Assembly (NCBI GenBank): GCA_024220505.1
Contig: JAKZZE010000002.1
Span: 1 to 64,000 of the forward strand
DNA from: Rhizopus arrhizus
Lineage: Eukaryota > Mucoromycota > Mucoromycetes > Mucorales > Rhizopodaceae
Length of the DNA: 64,000 bases
Direction of reading: 5' to 3'
Of this stretch, positions 41,142 through 57,582 are shown piece by piece. Position 1 is the stretch's first letter, and each line of letters begins with the position of its first letter. Under the pieces are notes generated by a model. The model was given only the letters and a program-made list of their open reading frames with translations. It did no database searches and was not told the DNA's origin. The position numbers and the translations under genes are program-made.

Positions 41142-42419
41142 ATGACCCGGCGTAGAAAGAATATTAAACAAAATGCTAATAGTGATCCAAATGATACACA
41201 AGGTAATAAACCTGAAGCAAAATATACGCCATTGCAGTTGGAGCAGACAAAATTAGCAAAGCAGTTAGAAAGCTACATTATAGAGTTTGAGACAAAAATA
41301 AATCAGCTAAATTACAAATTGCTTAATAGAGAGCTTGTAATTCTTTTTATTGCAAATCTGCACCCACGTTGGAAGCGACTTGTTGAGCCAGTAGAACATA
41401 CCTTCCAGCAATGGGAGGAAGCAGCTAATGCAGCACGATATCATTGCGTCAAGTTGTCCGCTCTATTAGGAAGTGAGCGAGTTGATACCAGCCCGTTGTT
41501 TATTACACAGGAATCTTTGGATATATTGCAGTCTGGATATTTTGCTTCAGAAACAAATTCCGATGTTGAAAGATATTCTAGAGAAAGTTCAATTCAGCAT
41601 TTAATATCGCCAACTTTTACTACAGCTCATGTGGCTAAAAACATAGCGCCGGTGTCACTGCCATCGTCGGCAGCGACAATGAACATTGAAAAGAAAGAAA
41701 AGACAAAGGATAAATCTCACGAAAAAGAAAAACGAAAAGAAAAAAGATCTGAAAAGGCCAAAGAAAAGGAGAACATAATAGAAAAAGAAAAAATAGAAAC
41801 AAAAGTAGAAACAAAAGAAGAAAAGGAATCGGAAAAGGTAGAAAAAGACGTTAAAAAAGAAACTCAAAAGGCAAAAAAAAGAAAAGCTCCTACAGAAACG
41901 AAACAGGATGAGAAACAGAAACAAGAAACAAAAGATGTACTAAAGCAACAAAACAATAACAATAAGAACAACGACACAGTTATTACGGAAAGCGATATCT
42001 ACTATACGGTGCCTGAATGCTATAAGAATGTCAATTTGATGTTTTTAAGCCTCAACATAAATGGAAGAGATGTGAAGGGCTTGTTATCTAAGCTATCATG
42101 GGGAAACTCAGCTATTTCTATAGACTGTATAAAAAGATTAGGACTGCCTTTGATAACATCAGACAGTTATCGCATAAATACAGAGCTTGGATTTGTAAGC
42201 TCTCTTGGCTTTGTAAATCTGCCTATTCTACATCCAGCTGATCCTAATATTAAATCAGAATTGATGGCTCAAGTTTTGCCAAAGATTTATGATGGTAAAG
42301 TAGAATTAGTTCTTGGCTCAGACTTTTTCTTTAAATTTAAGCCAATTTTAAACATAAAACAACGGGCAATTCGGTTCCTTGACAAAGAAGTACCTTATTT
42401 CGTACACAAACTAAATTGA
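41142..42419 (+). CDS. Gag-protease-derived protein with degenerate retropepsin domain (candidate domesticated gene)
   Basis: Single exon, 425 residues, unbroken. The N-terminal part (about 35-110) has RELVILFIANLHPRWKRLVE and EEAANAARYH, resembling the C-terminal half of retrotransposon Gag. Residues about 180-270 are a very Lys/Glu-rich charged region. The C-terminal ~125 residues look like a retropepsin: LNINGRDVKGLLS, AISIDCIKRLGLPL and VELVLGSDFFFKF correspond to the usual inner-surface, helix and LGxDFL motifs. However the catalytic D-T/S-G is replaced by a stretch reading KLSWGNS, so it should not cleave. No RT, integrase or LTRs adjoin it. I infer a host-adopted Gag-Pro relic; a decaying fragment is less likely given the long open frame with repeat-rich core. 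Function unknown. Confidence 0.6.
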   Translation: MTRRRKNIKQNANSDPNDTQGNKPEAKYTPLQLEQTKLAKQLESYIIEFETKINQLNYKLLNRELVILFIANLHPRWKRLVEPVEHTFQQWEEAANAARYHCVKLSALLGSERVDTSPLFITQESLDILQSGYFASETNSDVERYSRESSIQHLISPTFTTAHVAKNIAPVSLPSSAATMNIEKKEKTKDKSHEKEKRKEKRSEKAKEKENIIEKEKIETKVETKEEKESEKVEKDVKKETQKAKKRKAPTETKQDEKQKQETKDVLKQQNNNNKNNDTVITESDIYYTVPECYKNVNLMFLSLNINGRDVKGLLSKLSWGNSAISIDCIKRLGLPLITSDSYRINTELGFVSSLGFVNLPILHPADPNIKSELMAQVLPKIYDGKVELVLGSDFFFKFKPILNIKQRAIRFLDKEVPYFVHKLN

Positions 42420-42693
42420 ACACAAATAAAATCATATTTTCGTCATGATCCCTATGACAAACTATGTTTATACCAATCCATTTGGTTAATAAGCAAGCTA
42501 TATTGTACTATGTATGTCCATTAATTATAAACAAACTTACCATAACGAACAGCATACTTTACCAGCATTTGCTAAAAACGCGAAATTTTTATTGAGAATT
42601 TAGGCACGATGATCTGAGGGAGCAAATTCCCTTTTGTTTAGAATAGGGGAGTTTTAGGTAAATATAATATAGCAATCAAAGATAAAGAAATAC
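42420..42693. other. Intergenic, no gene seen
   Basis: AT-rich sequence after the gag-protease-like gene; nothing recognisable. Confidence 0.5.
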
Positions 42694-43286
42694 TGTTAGA
42701 ACTTGGTATCTCTTTATTAAGTTAAGATAACTATGATTAGATAAAAAAAATAAATTCTACATGTAAAAAGTGAGAGTATTTATAGACATGATACGGATAA
42801 AGAATTAGGACAGATTTATAATCAATTTGACAGAATAGATGATTACTATTTCTAATTATTAGTTTAGCCAGTTCCTAGCTTGTATTGTCAATTATGCTAT
42901 TGGGATGGTTTCAGATATAACTATTTAAGGAGACGGTACGAATGGATATAAAGATCCTTAGTTCCGTGATTGGATATCATTGTTAACAATAATATCTCAG
43001 TCAGGATAAATGTTTTCATGACTAATGATGATCCGGTAAGTAATCGTCATTCCTTATTCAACATGCTCATATTATTAATAAACTACATTACAACCATGTC
43101 ATCTTATTTGACTATGTGAAGTAAATATGAATAAAGCTTAATATAAAAATCTAATCAAAGTATTCTATTGATCTGTGTTGGGAATAATGTTATAAATGAT
43201 TCCAAGTTATGTCAGCATACTATTTAGGATCATATCCGATTCCTTTTACTAAAATAAAGTGACTATAATCTTATGTATCCTTAACA
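42694..43286 (-). mobile_element. Possible solo LTR, minus orientation
   Basis: Bounded by TGTTAGAAC on the left and CTTAACA on the right (TGTTA/TAACA inverted ends). On the minus strand it has a TATAAATACTC box and TTAATAAAGAGATACC near its end, the same arrangement as the other LTRs here. I could not find a matching 5-bp target duplication, so the boundaries or the identity may be wrong. It lies just before the BEACH pseudogene, which may have lost its 5' exons to it. Confidence 0.4.
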
Positions 43287-43337
43287 CCTTTTCTTTTTTT
43301 ATGTTAGGTTTTACTCAATATTATATAAATATTCAAT

Positions 43338-49860
<6,523 letters not shown>

Positions 49861-49989
49861 TGTTAAGCTTTGTAAACCTTACTTTGGCAGACTTGTATCA
49901 TTGTTTAATGATCCATGAAGCCTTTTTATATAAAACTCTTTTTATTTCATTTTATCAGACTTTTTTTCACAACAATCATTTTCAAGCTG

Positions 49990-50930
49990 GACAACTAAGG
50001 CTATTAAAGTGCAATACGTTTAAAGAAATTTCTATTTATTAATAAAATATAAAATCAAATCGACACGTGATATTTTATTACATCGCTTTTTGAACTGGTT
50101 AGTTCTGGACGATAAAAGTAGCTAAAAAACCCTCTGGGCTCGAGGGTAAAAATGCTGTGGCTGAGGGGATAATGGAACAAGTGTTTTGTATATAGTTATG
50201 GGGACCAAGATAACCATTCAAGCAGTTGCTTTCCAGGATTTGTTGGTAGTGATGGCTCTATTTGGTGATATAGGTAGTCGAGTTCCCGCAAGATAGTGCA
50301 GATTATAGGACATCTGGACATCCAAGATATTTTTATATGACAGAAGCGCGTCTTGCGATTAGATAGCCTATTGAAAAAGGAAAGATAGGGGATCAGTTGT
50401 AGTCTTCGGTGTCTGTAGGCGGTGATGCATGTCGAGACATTAGGTAACACACTGTTTTGTAAAGAGCTGCGACGGGTGGCGAACACAAGAAGCAGCTTTA
50501 TGACCAGGCAACCAACCAAGACGCCAGCGTACACATCGATTTCTTTCAGTTCTTGACATCGGCAACCAAAGGATTGGATCTTAAGAAATTTTAGGACGGC
50601 ATAGCGAGAGAAAGCTAGAGTTACGCGCAGCACGCCGTTGTTCCAAGTTGTCTTGTAAAAATTGTAGACGTATGCTCTTTAATAGCCGCTTGTCTAGGGA
50701 GTCAATATATTGTGTACATCGTTTCCACAGCGGTGTTTTTGATATATCATACCATTGTGAGTGATTTTTTGAAAGACGCATATGCGGCAATAAACACATC
50801 AGAAGAGTGTCGCCCAGTAGTGACAAGGAGCGTAAGAAGAATTGTGCTTGTAGAATATGTGTACGCTCTGTCATAGTTAGTAACTTTGTCAGCTGTAGCT
50901 TTACTTTTATAGAGGATTTGTATGATTAGA
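49990..50930 (-). pseudogene. LINE ORF2 C-terminal fragment, copy 1
   Basis: Minus-strand remnants of the post-RT region of a LINE: RTHILQAQFFLRSLSL.DTLLM, TPLWKRCTQYIDSLDKRLL, then after frame changes RELDYLYHQIEPSLP and ending KQLLEWLSWSP. The style matches the tail of other fungal LINEs but not the array family. The part further downstream is a 3' UTR with a small hairpin CCCTC..GAGGG near 50130. No endonuclease or RT is attached. Confidence 0.55.
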
Positions 50931-50984
50931 ATGCTATACGATTAAACAGATTTTTATTTATAAATAATTAAACCTCTATTGGGC

Positions 50985-51250
50985 GCACGATTGTAATATT
51001 ACATCTTTTCCGCCCGAGGAAGTTCATAAAGGAAAGATAGTGGTAACTAAAAAACCACTTTTAGGAACAAAGATAAAAATGCTTTGGAAAAAGTGAATAG
51101 GATCAAGTGTAAAACACACTAGTGAGAAGGAAAAGAGGGTAGCCATTCTAAGAGTCTTTGCCCAAGGTGAGTGGGCGGAGTAGGTGGAATCTTAGCGTGA
51201 TATAGATAATCGAGTTCATATAGGTTTCTGCATATAGTTGGCCAGGGTGC
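50985..51250 (-). pseudogene. LINE 3' fragment, copy 2, beside copy 1
   Basis: Repeats the last coding part and 3' UTR of copy 1 in diverged form: both have a GATATAG.TA.TCGAGTTC block (50266 and 51199 regions), a run of CTAAAAAACC in the UTR and the same spacing between them. Two same-oriented 3' ends lying side by side suggests successive insertion of one family. Confidence 0.5.
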
Positions 51251-51289
51251 CGTACAAAAGCTATACACTATTTTCACAAATTATTCATA

Positions 51290-51894
51290 CACCTCCAAAA
51301 AAAAAATCGTGTGGTTTAAAGATAAAAATTTATTCAAGCTTAGAAAAAATTTTATTTAGGTTATTTTTTAAATTTCATACTTATGCATGAATTGCACGAA
51401 AAAAATCATATTGGCTTACTGTTCAAGAAGTCCTCAATCTAGCGGTTGAATATCTAAAAAATCCTTGAAGATTTCTCAAAAGAATTTTGTTGCGTGCATT
51501 TTAACTTCTAGATGACAATGCCTCTTCCTGCAAAAGCTCTTTTCTTTTGAGCTTACTTTTACATACTGACCAAAGTTGTCCAATTGGGTTGAGATGGGGA
51601 ATTAGCTGCAAGATAAACACAGCCGCAACAGCGTTGCTTAATGTATTTTCTGATATCGTCATTCGTGTGAATAGGAGTATTGTCCATAACAATGTAGCTG
51701 CTCTTCAATCACCCTTGCTGATACAAAATATCAACAATATTTGCAATGAAATTATAGTACTCAGTAACATTTCCCTTTTTGGCATTTTCAAAAGCTTGAG
51801 CACTGCTTGCTGTCTTTCTCTTCTTTGAAGGGACAGATGCTCTTGATCTTTTTACCTTGATTTTTACTACACCGTAAGGAGAAATAATATTCAA
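51290..51894 (-). pseudogene. Tc1/IS630-type transposase fragment and transposon end, copy B
   Basis: The minus strand encodes the end of a DDE transposase: ISPYGVVKIKVKRSRAS, an Ala/Lys-rich stretch, VMDNTPIHTNDDIRKYI (second catalytic Asp) and, after a frameshift, HLNPIGQLWSVCKSKLKRKE (the LNPIEQxW block with Glu changed to Gly). Stops and the frameshift make it inactive. The non-coding end down to CACCTCC at 51290 is the inverted copy of 40462-40735. Confidence 0.75.
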
Positions 51895-52682
51895 ATAGTT
51901 ATTGTTTTGGTCCTTGTCTTGGGTACATATGCAAAAGCACAGCTCCCTCCCCCCTATTTTTCTATCATGCCACAGAGTGCCTCATGTTCATTTAGTTTTA
52001 TTCATTTATTGATACATTCATAATTATGTTTAACCATTAGCTTTGTTTTAATATATTCCATAACAAAGGACAAGTACTGCTATTGTAGTCCTTTAAGAAA
52101 ATTGATAACCAAAATAAGTTACAAGTAGTAGGACTTTTTTAATAGAAGAAAGAAAATCATTCTTTGTACATGTTTATAATTTCTAGTTTGAGAAGTTACA
52201 TCTTCATTTCATTGTCTTGACGCAGAATAATTGTGACCTTTTACTATTTGGATTTTGGATCGGGGTTGATGACTTAATGTATTCTATATTTTGACAATTT
52301 ACTAATATGTGTTTCTGTTGAATCATTTCAATATCTAACTTTTGTTTCCCTAATCATAGTGTTACTACTGACACTATTAATCAAAATGATATTAATCAAA
52401 GTTATATTATGACCCAAAAATACTATCTATGAACAAAGGAAGAGAAACTGAATATGAATATGACCCAATGGAAACACAACACGATAAGCCCTCTAAGAAG
52501 TCCCGAATATTATGCATCTCAAGACAAAGAAATTATGATTAAGCCCCTTTAAAATAAACATACTTTAATAAAGAATATCTAGCTTCTACCTAAAAAGTTC
52601 TATAGATTTCGACTTATTTGGTTGTCACTAACTTGTAAAAATCACAACATTATATAAAGTCCCGTTTACTTCCTTCTTTCTC
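51895..52682. other. AT-rich region upstream of the Fanzor remnant
   Basis: No intact gene. A short open stretch near 52455-52540 (EYDPMETQHDKPSKKSR) could be the eroded N-terminal part of the following Fanzor-like gene, but I cannot support it by motif. Confidence 0.3.
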
Positions 52683-53227
52683 TTGCTTTATCAATCCTAT
52701 TCTGCTCCAAATACCCGGTATCAAGAACCTGTGAGAGGCGTCGGATTCAGAAGGCTGCTGAAGAAACATGGATTTTTAGTGTGTTTGATTGATGAGTTTC
52801 GAACAAGGCAGTGTTGCCCCTCTTGTGGACATCATAGTCTAACAACCTTCAAGAGAATATCGAATCCAAGTTCATATCAAAGACGAAATAATCCTGAAGT
52901 TATTTGTCATGGTTTACTTAGATGATCAAATACTCTGATCAATGACTATCAAAATTGTTTGCTTTTTTTTTTTTGTCTCTGAGATGTATAACTAAAAATT
53001 GCAAATTGACCGTGCAAAACATTTCAGGAGCTGAAGAGCTTTGTGAACGTTTATGCAATCGGGATTTGGCAGCATGCCTAAATATGATTCATATTGTTCG
53101 TAACCTTTGCTTAAATGGTAAAATACCAGGGAGGTTTCAGCGTGCTGAGGTTGAAAGAAGAGGCCTAATTAGAAGAAGAAGATCTGAAGAGAATGAAGAA
53201 GGACGAATTTTACCTAGAACTCAGTGA
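52683..53227 (+). pseudogene. Fanzor (eukaryotic TnpB-like) C-terminal remnant
   Basis: Two open pieces in different frames. The first (52683-52922) reads VRGVGFRRLLKKHGF, CLIDEFRTRQCCPSCGHH and ends NNPEVICHGLLR. The second (from about 52985) reads RCITKNCKL and then RLCNRDLAACLNMIHIVRNL. This is the C-terminal pattern of Fanzor/TnpB RNA-guided nucleases: a zinc ribbon (C-x2-C ... C-x5-C) followed by the RuvC-III motif NRDxxAxxN with its catalytic Asp. RuvC-I and RuvC-II are not found upstream, so it is a truncated relic. About 62 extra bases between the two halves of the ribbon are flanked by AGATG on both sides (52920-52924, 52982-52986) and contain a T run; they lack a GT donor and look like a small insertion. 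No intact guide-RNA end or element termini are recognised. Confidence 0.7.
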
Positions 53228-53814
53228 CCTTCTGACACGATTATCGCTGTGTTACCCTATATGCACTTTGGCAAACTTGAACTTAAATAAGTTGGTACTT
53301 TGTTTATTAACATTCAGTTGTTGCACCTTTTATCATTCAATGTAGGTTTCGAGCAATTGATAAGCTTCATGCTGTTGATATATTATCTATTCTCTACCTA
53401 CTATTTTTTTTTCTTTTATTATATGTATTCATTATTGCCATTATTTTTATTCTATCTTTTGCACTAATTTCTCTTCTACTTTTGCTCAAAATTTTTATCT
53501 GCTTCTACGCTAAGTTTATTTTTACTTTTGCACCATTTTTTCTGTTTTATTTGTACAAATTTTTTTCTCAAAAGTATACCAACGGTTTCGGAATAAAGTG
53601 TATGCAATCTTTGCATTAGGAATATTCATCAACTTATGTTGATTTTAGTAGAAGATGTATAATCCATTCTTCTTAAAGGAGTGATTTGAGAAGACATTTT
53701 AGATTTTTTGCTAAATTGCTTACTATATGATTTAACAGGCATGCATTGGCACTATCAATCCATACACGCAACAATAATAACAGCGTATATTAATATGTCT
53801 TTTTAATTAAATGA
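53228..53814. other. Intergenic, AT-rich
   Basis: Lies between the Fanzor remnant and the 3' end of the gamma-COP gene. Long T-rich stretches; no gene seen. Confidence 0.5.
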
Positions 53815-56800
53815 TTATTTAATAGCAGAAAGGGCAAACTCAGAAATCGTGATATCTTCGCTACGAACTGACAATTCAAAAGCAGCACCAGAAGCAGAAT
53901 TAAATGTCATTCGACATTTTGCCAGAATCTTTTTTCCTGTTAAGAATGTGCCAGACATTATCAAGGTATGAATGTTAGGATTGCGGAGTAAAGAGCTATC
54001 TTGAAGTGGCTGTAATCCAAACAGTTTTATAATTGTTGTACATGCTACTTGAAGGTTAGGAGCTTTTTAAGATCTAGAGCGAAAACCTGAACTACTTCTC
54101 CATCGGCTAATTTGTTGAATTCTTCTTCAAATTCAGAAATATACGTTGGTTGTATATAGTCTTTTATAGATAATTCTACATCATCAACTTGGTATTCATC
54201 TTCATATCCCTGTTCATCAGGTTCTCCTGTAACTGGGTCACAATCCTTGACTGTAAACTGTAGTTTACATGAAAATGAGGCTATGATAATGATAATGAAA
54301 AAAGGGTTTCAAGCTGTTTCTGCTTTTGTTATATCCTATTTTTACCAACAGGAAAATCGCTTATTTCTTGTTTTTCATACGCGACATAAATATGTTCCAA
54401 AGTATTATATTCTATCTTGGAAGCAGGGAGATCAAGCACTTTTACTAAACCCAATTCTTGGTCATCAATATCCATGATCACTTCCACGTTTTCCAGCAGT
54501 TGATCATTCAGTGTATTTAAACAATCAAATTGAAATACTATATGCTTAGCAAATATATGTTTCACGCAACAAACAACATATTCAGTTTCAGTTTCGGTAA
54601 CATGGACTCTTTTTGAACTTTTTAATAGCGCGCCAAAGGTAGTAATTTCTGGAACAGAAGACAGAGCCTCAGTATATATAACTTTTTGGTCTAATAGACT
54701 ATTTTGACAAGCATCCAAATTGTTCATCTTGTTATACGCATTATCGGTCTGTAAAGGAATGACGCTATCAGTCGACTGCTTCTGTTCATTAGAGGAATTC
54801 GCTCTGACTTCTTTGCTGGTGGTGGGGATTGTGTTTAAATCAAATGCCTTTTCATTGGTTTTTGAACCGATGTACTGTATTAACTCTCGTTCCAAAATAG
54901 GAAGAGCCCAAGTCGACCCATCAAAGCCACAGTGCTTTCCCAAATCTCTTTGTTTCATAAGCTCAAGAGCCAATGTTGCCCGATCTCGAACTTCGTCATC
55001 ACTGTCGTCTTGGCAACGCATCAATAACACCTTGATGTTACTTTTAACATCATCTTTGGATGTGCTTAGTCCAAATTTGGCCAAGGCATTAACAGCTGCA
55101 GCGCGTACAATAGTGTTTTCTAAAATAACTCGATTATATATATGCCGAATATATTTAGTAGGTGAATTTGTTTTGGGTCCTTCCACACCAAGCAGATGAA
55201 GGATGCGAACTGAAAGTTTGGTAAATTCGCAGTCTTCAATGAATTCACACAGGTAAGATAATGCTATGTAAATAAATATTTAATAATGTAGTTCTTTAAT
55301 GGTTAGAAATATAGCCTACCTAAATCTTTAGACTCAGAAATAATATGAGCAATATCAAACATTGCCTCGACAATCGTCTTTTTAAAATCATATCCTCCTT
55401 CGTCACGTAAGAGGCTACCCAGAAAGGTTAGCATTTCGGCTTGCTTTCTAGGAAATTTGATGCAAAGTGAATGAACGGTGCTGACGATGATCACCTTGAA
55501 TTCATCAGATGCATCTCCCATAAACTTTGATATCTGACTCATAAGACGATCAATAGAAGTTTCGTTAGCTGTCTTGAGCAAGGTTGTTATGGCGATCGTA
55601 GCTATACTACGATTTGAATCTGAGACGAGGCTTTCAATATCTGGATTACATGAAATGACGGCAGAAGGTTTGCGTAAGGCAAGATTATTCAAAATGCGTA
55701 CAGAAGCAAGTCGAAGAGTAGGCTTTGGTGAAGAGAGGAATGATTGTAAGACTACATATATAGTTTATGGTGAGCTTATTGATTTAAAATCGAGTAATGC
55801 ATCCAACCCTTTCTTCTTCTTTTTACCTGAAATGGCAGGATAAATTTCATTTGATGTTGTATCCTTCATTTCACAAATAGCACGCGCTGTCTCCAATTTT
55901 ATCATATCACTTTTATGTTTCAAATAGCTTCCCAGAAGGTCATAAATACGTCTTACAGATCTAAAAAAAGGGGGGGGGACATTCTGTCAACAGCTATTCT
56001 TTTCAATCAAAACGTCTTTTCTTACCCTGGATCATCTTCCAATACTTTACAGGCGCATCGAATCAGCATACAAACAGCAGCAGGATTTTTAAGCACACCA
56101 TTTTGATCACTTGTACTAGAAAATGCCTGAACAAGCTTTGCGATTGCTACACGATCATGCTGTCTGATAAGATAAAGCAACCCCAAGCCATGGTACTGAA
56201 CAATATGGCTATTTGATTGAATTATTTGTGATTGACTTGATGAGGAACCAAAACTTGATAGAAATCCAGAAGCAGTAGAAGCAAATCCACCGGATGCAGA
56301 TTTGCTGTGAATGGCTTCTTGAACTTCAGGTGCCCATCGTCGTACGATATCTTTTGATGAATCAAACATATGATAAGATGAAACAAGTGCTGCTGCTGCT
56401 ACTGAGGGATTTTTATCTACGATGCATGCCTTGACGATACGCTCGATTGCTTGAATCATTGAGGGCTACAAGTAAAAGTCTGAGTCAGTAGATGAGGTTG
56501 TATCAGGCTTTTGCCTTCAAAAATATATTACTGTTTACATCAGTTATAAGGCGCAAGGCACGAATGGCATTGGCTCTGTAGATTGTCTCTTGATTTGATT
56601 GAATATCTTTAATTAAAGACTGTGTGACCATAATGACATCCTGTGCAGCGTTGGATAGATCCTTAATAACAAGATACATCATTTGTCTAAGAAAGATCTA
56701 TTGAAAGTATAAAATGAGTATAGATTGGACATTAAAACATGCATAAACTGACATCCTTAGACTGAAAAAGCTTAATGACGTTAAAAAATAAAACTGTTGC

Positions 56801-57054
56801 TTCTTGAGTATTGAAAGGCTCGCCCGAAGAATATAAGTAAAGTATCTTGGTAAGTAATATCCGACAATTTCCAATGTCAAGAGGTGAATCGTTAAAGCAG
56901 CGGGATTCTTGAAGCACCGTTGTCTTATTGACCTGTGAAAATGGACCGATTTCTATGGAAATAAAATGACATTAACATTCTCGAATTTTATAGTGTACAT
57001 TAAGCTAAAAAAAAAAGACATACTTGATTCTTTGTCTCTTTTAACGAAATCCAT
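53815..57054 (-). CDS. SEC21: Coatomer subunit gamma (gamma-COP, Sec21/COPG), with an apparent one-base frameshift near the C terminus
   Basis: Eight exons on the minus strand: 57054-57024, 56952-56753, 56697-56539, 56465-56026, 55960-55827, 55751-55320, 55263-54346 and 54280-53815; introns 47-82 nt. The product (about 926 residues) is the large COPI coat subunit that binds Arf1 and cargo tails in retrograde Golgi-ER transport. The N-terminal adaptin/HEAT trunk shows TTVLQES, ALVSSYHMFDSSKDIVRRW, SDSNRSIATIAITTLLKT, EFKVIIVSTVHSLC and KYIRHIYNRVILE; the C-terminal appendage shows VFQFDCLNTLNDQ and FTVKDCDPVTGE. In the last exon the frame breaks at the T run 54064-54068: one extra base would rejoin DLKKAPNLQVACTTIIKLFG and give a total divisible by three. 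Because the gene is essential in other fungi and otherwise clean, a homopolymer error in the sequence is the likelier cause. Confidence 0.9.
54064..54068 (-). other. Homopolymer frameshift site in gamma-COP
   Basis: Five T on the plus strand (A5 in coding sense). Upstream frame ends LDLKKLLTFK then TAG; downstream conserved sequence NLQVACTTIIKLF is in another frame. Six bases here would restore continuity. Confidence 0.7.
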
Positions 57055-57402
57055 GTAGATACCAAGATAAAAGTGGGGAGAGCAAAGGAAAACAGTTGTG
57101 ATTGTTTGGTAGTTGGTCATTGTTCAAACAGCGAAGTGCGCTCTTTTAAACCATATCCGTTTCTTTAGTCTCTTGGGCTGTTTTTGCTAATCTTTGCTTC
57201 ATTTCGAATATTTTTTTAGTGTAAAGAAAGATAGTTGATTATTAAATACTCTAGATCCGTTATACTCGGTCATTTTTGTTAGCTAAAAAAATTTTAAATA
57301 AAATAATATTATGTAAAGTGTTAAAACAGTTAAAGTTTAACTTGTAAGCTCAAACAGGATAGACAAACGTCCAAAATGATGCTTTTTCTTTGTTTTGTAA
57401 AC

Positions 57403-57458
<56 letters not shown>

Positions 57459-57582
57459 CAATTGAGGGATAATGCAAAAGCATTTAATTTACACTAGAGA
57501 AGCTTGGCTTTTGATTGGTTGGTGACTATTTCCAGCGCAATCTACAAAACCAGAAAAATATTTTTTTTCTTTTTCTTTAAAG
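57055..57582. promoter_or_regulatory. Divergent promoter between gamma-COP and the TCD-like gene, with a 55-base T run
   Basis: 528 bp separate the two start codons. A run of 55 T (57404-57458) lies 125 bp before the plus-strand ATG. Long poly(dA:dT) tracts exclude nucleosomes and are common in fungal promoters; the length here is extreme and the exact count is uncertain. Confidence 0.55.

Noticed and set aside
41655..41924. Minus-strand Phe-rich open frame inside the gag-protease-like gene.
   Set aside because: It is the reverse of the Lys/Glu-rich codons of the plus-strand gene.
42694..43286. Firm call of a solo LTR.
   Set aside because: End sequences, TATA and polyadenylation motifs fit, but the 5-bp flanks (AATAC and CCTTT) do not match. 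Left as a low-confidence feature.
52683..53227. Active Fanzor nuclease.
   Set aside because: RuvC-I and RuvC-II are absent, the frame is broken and there is no element boundary, so only a relic can be supported.
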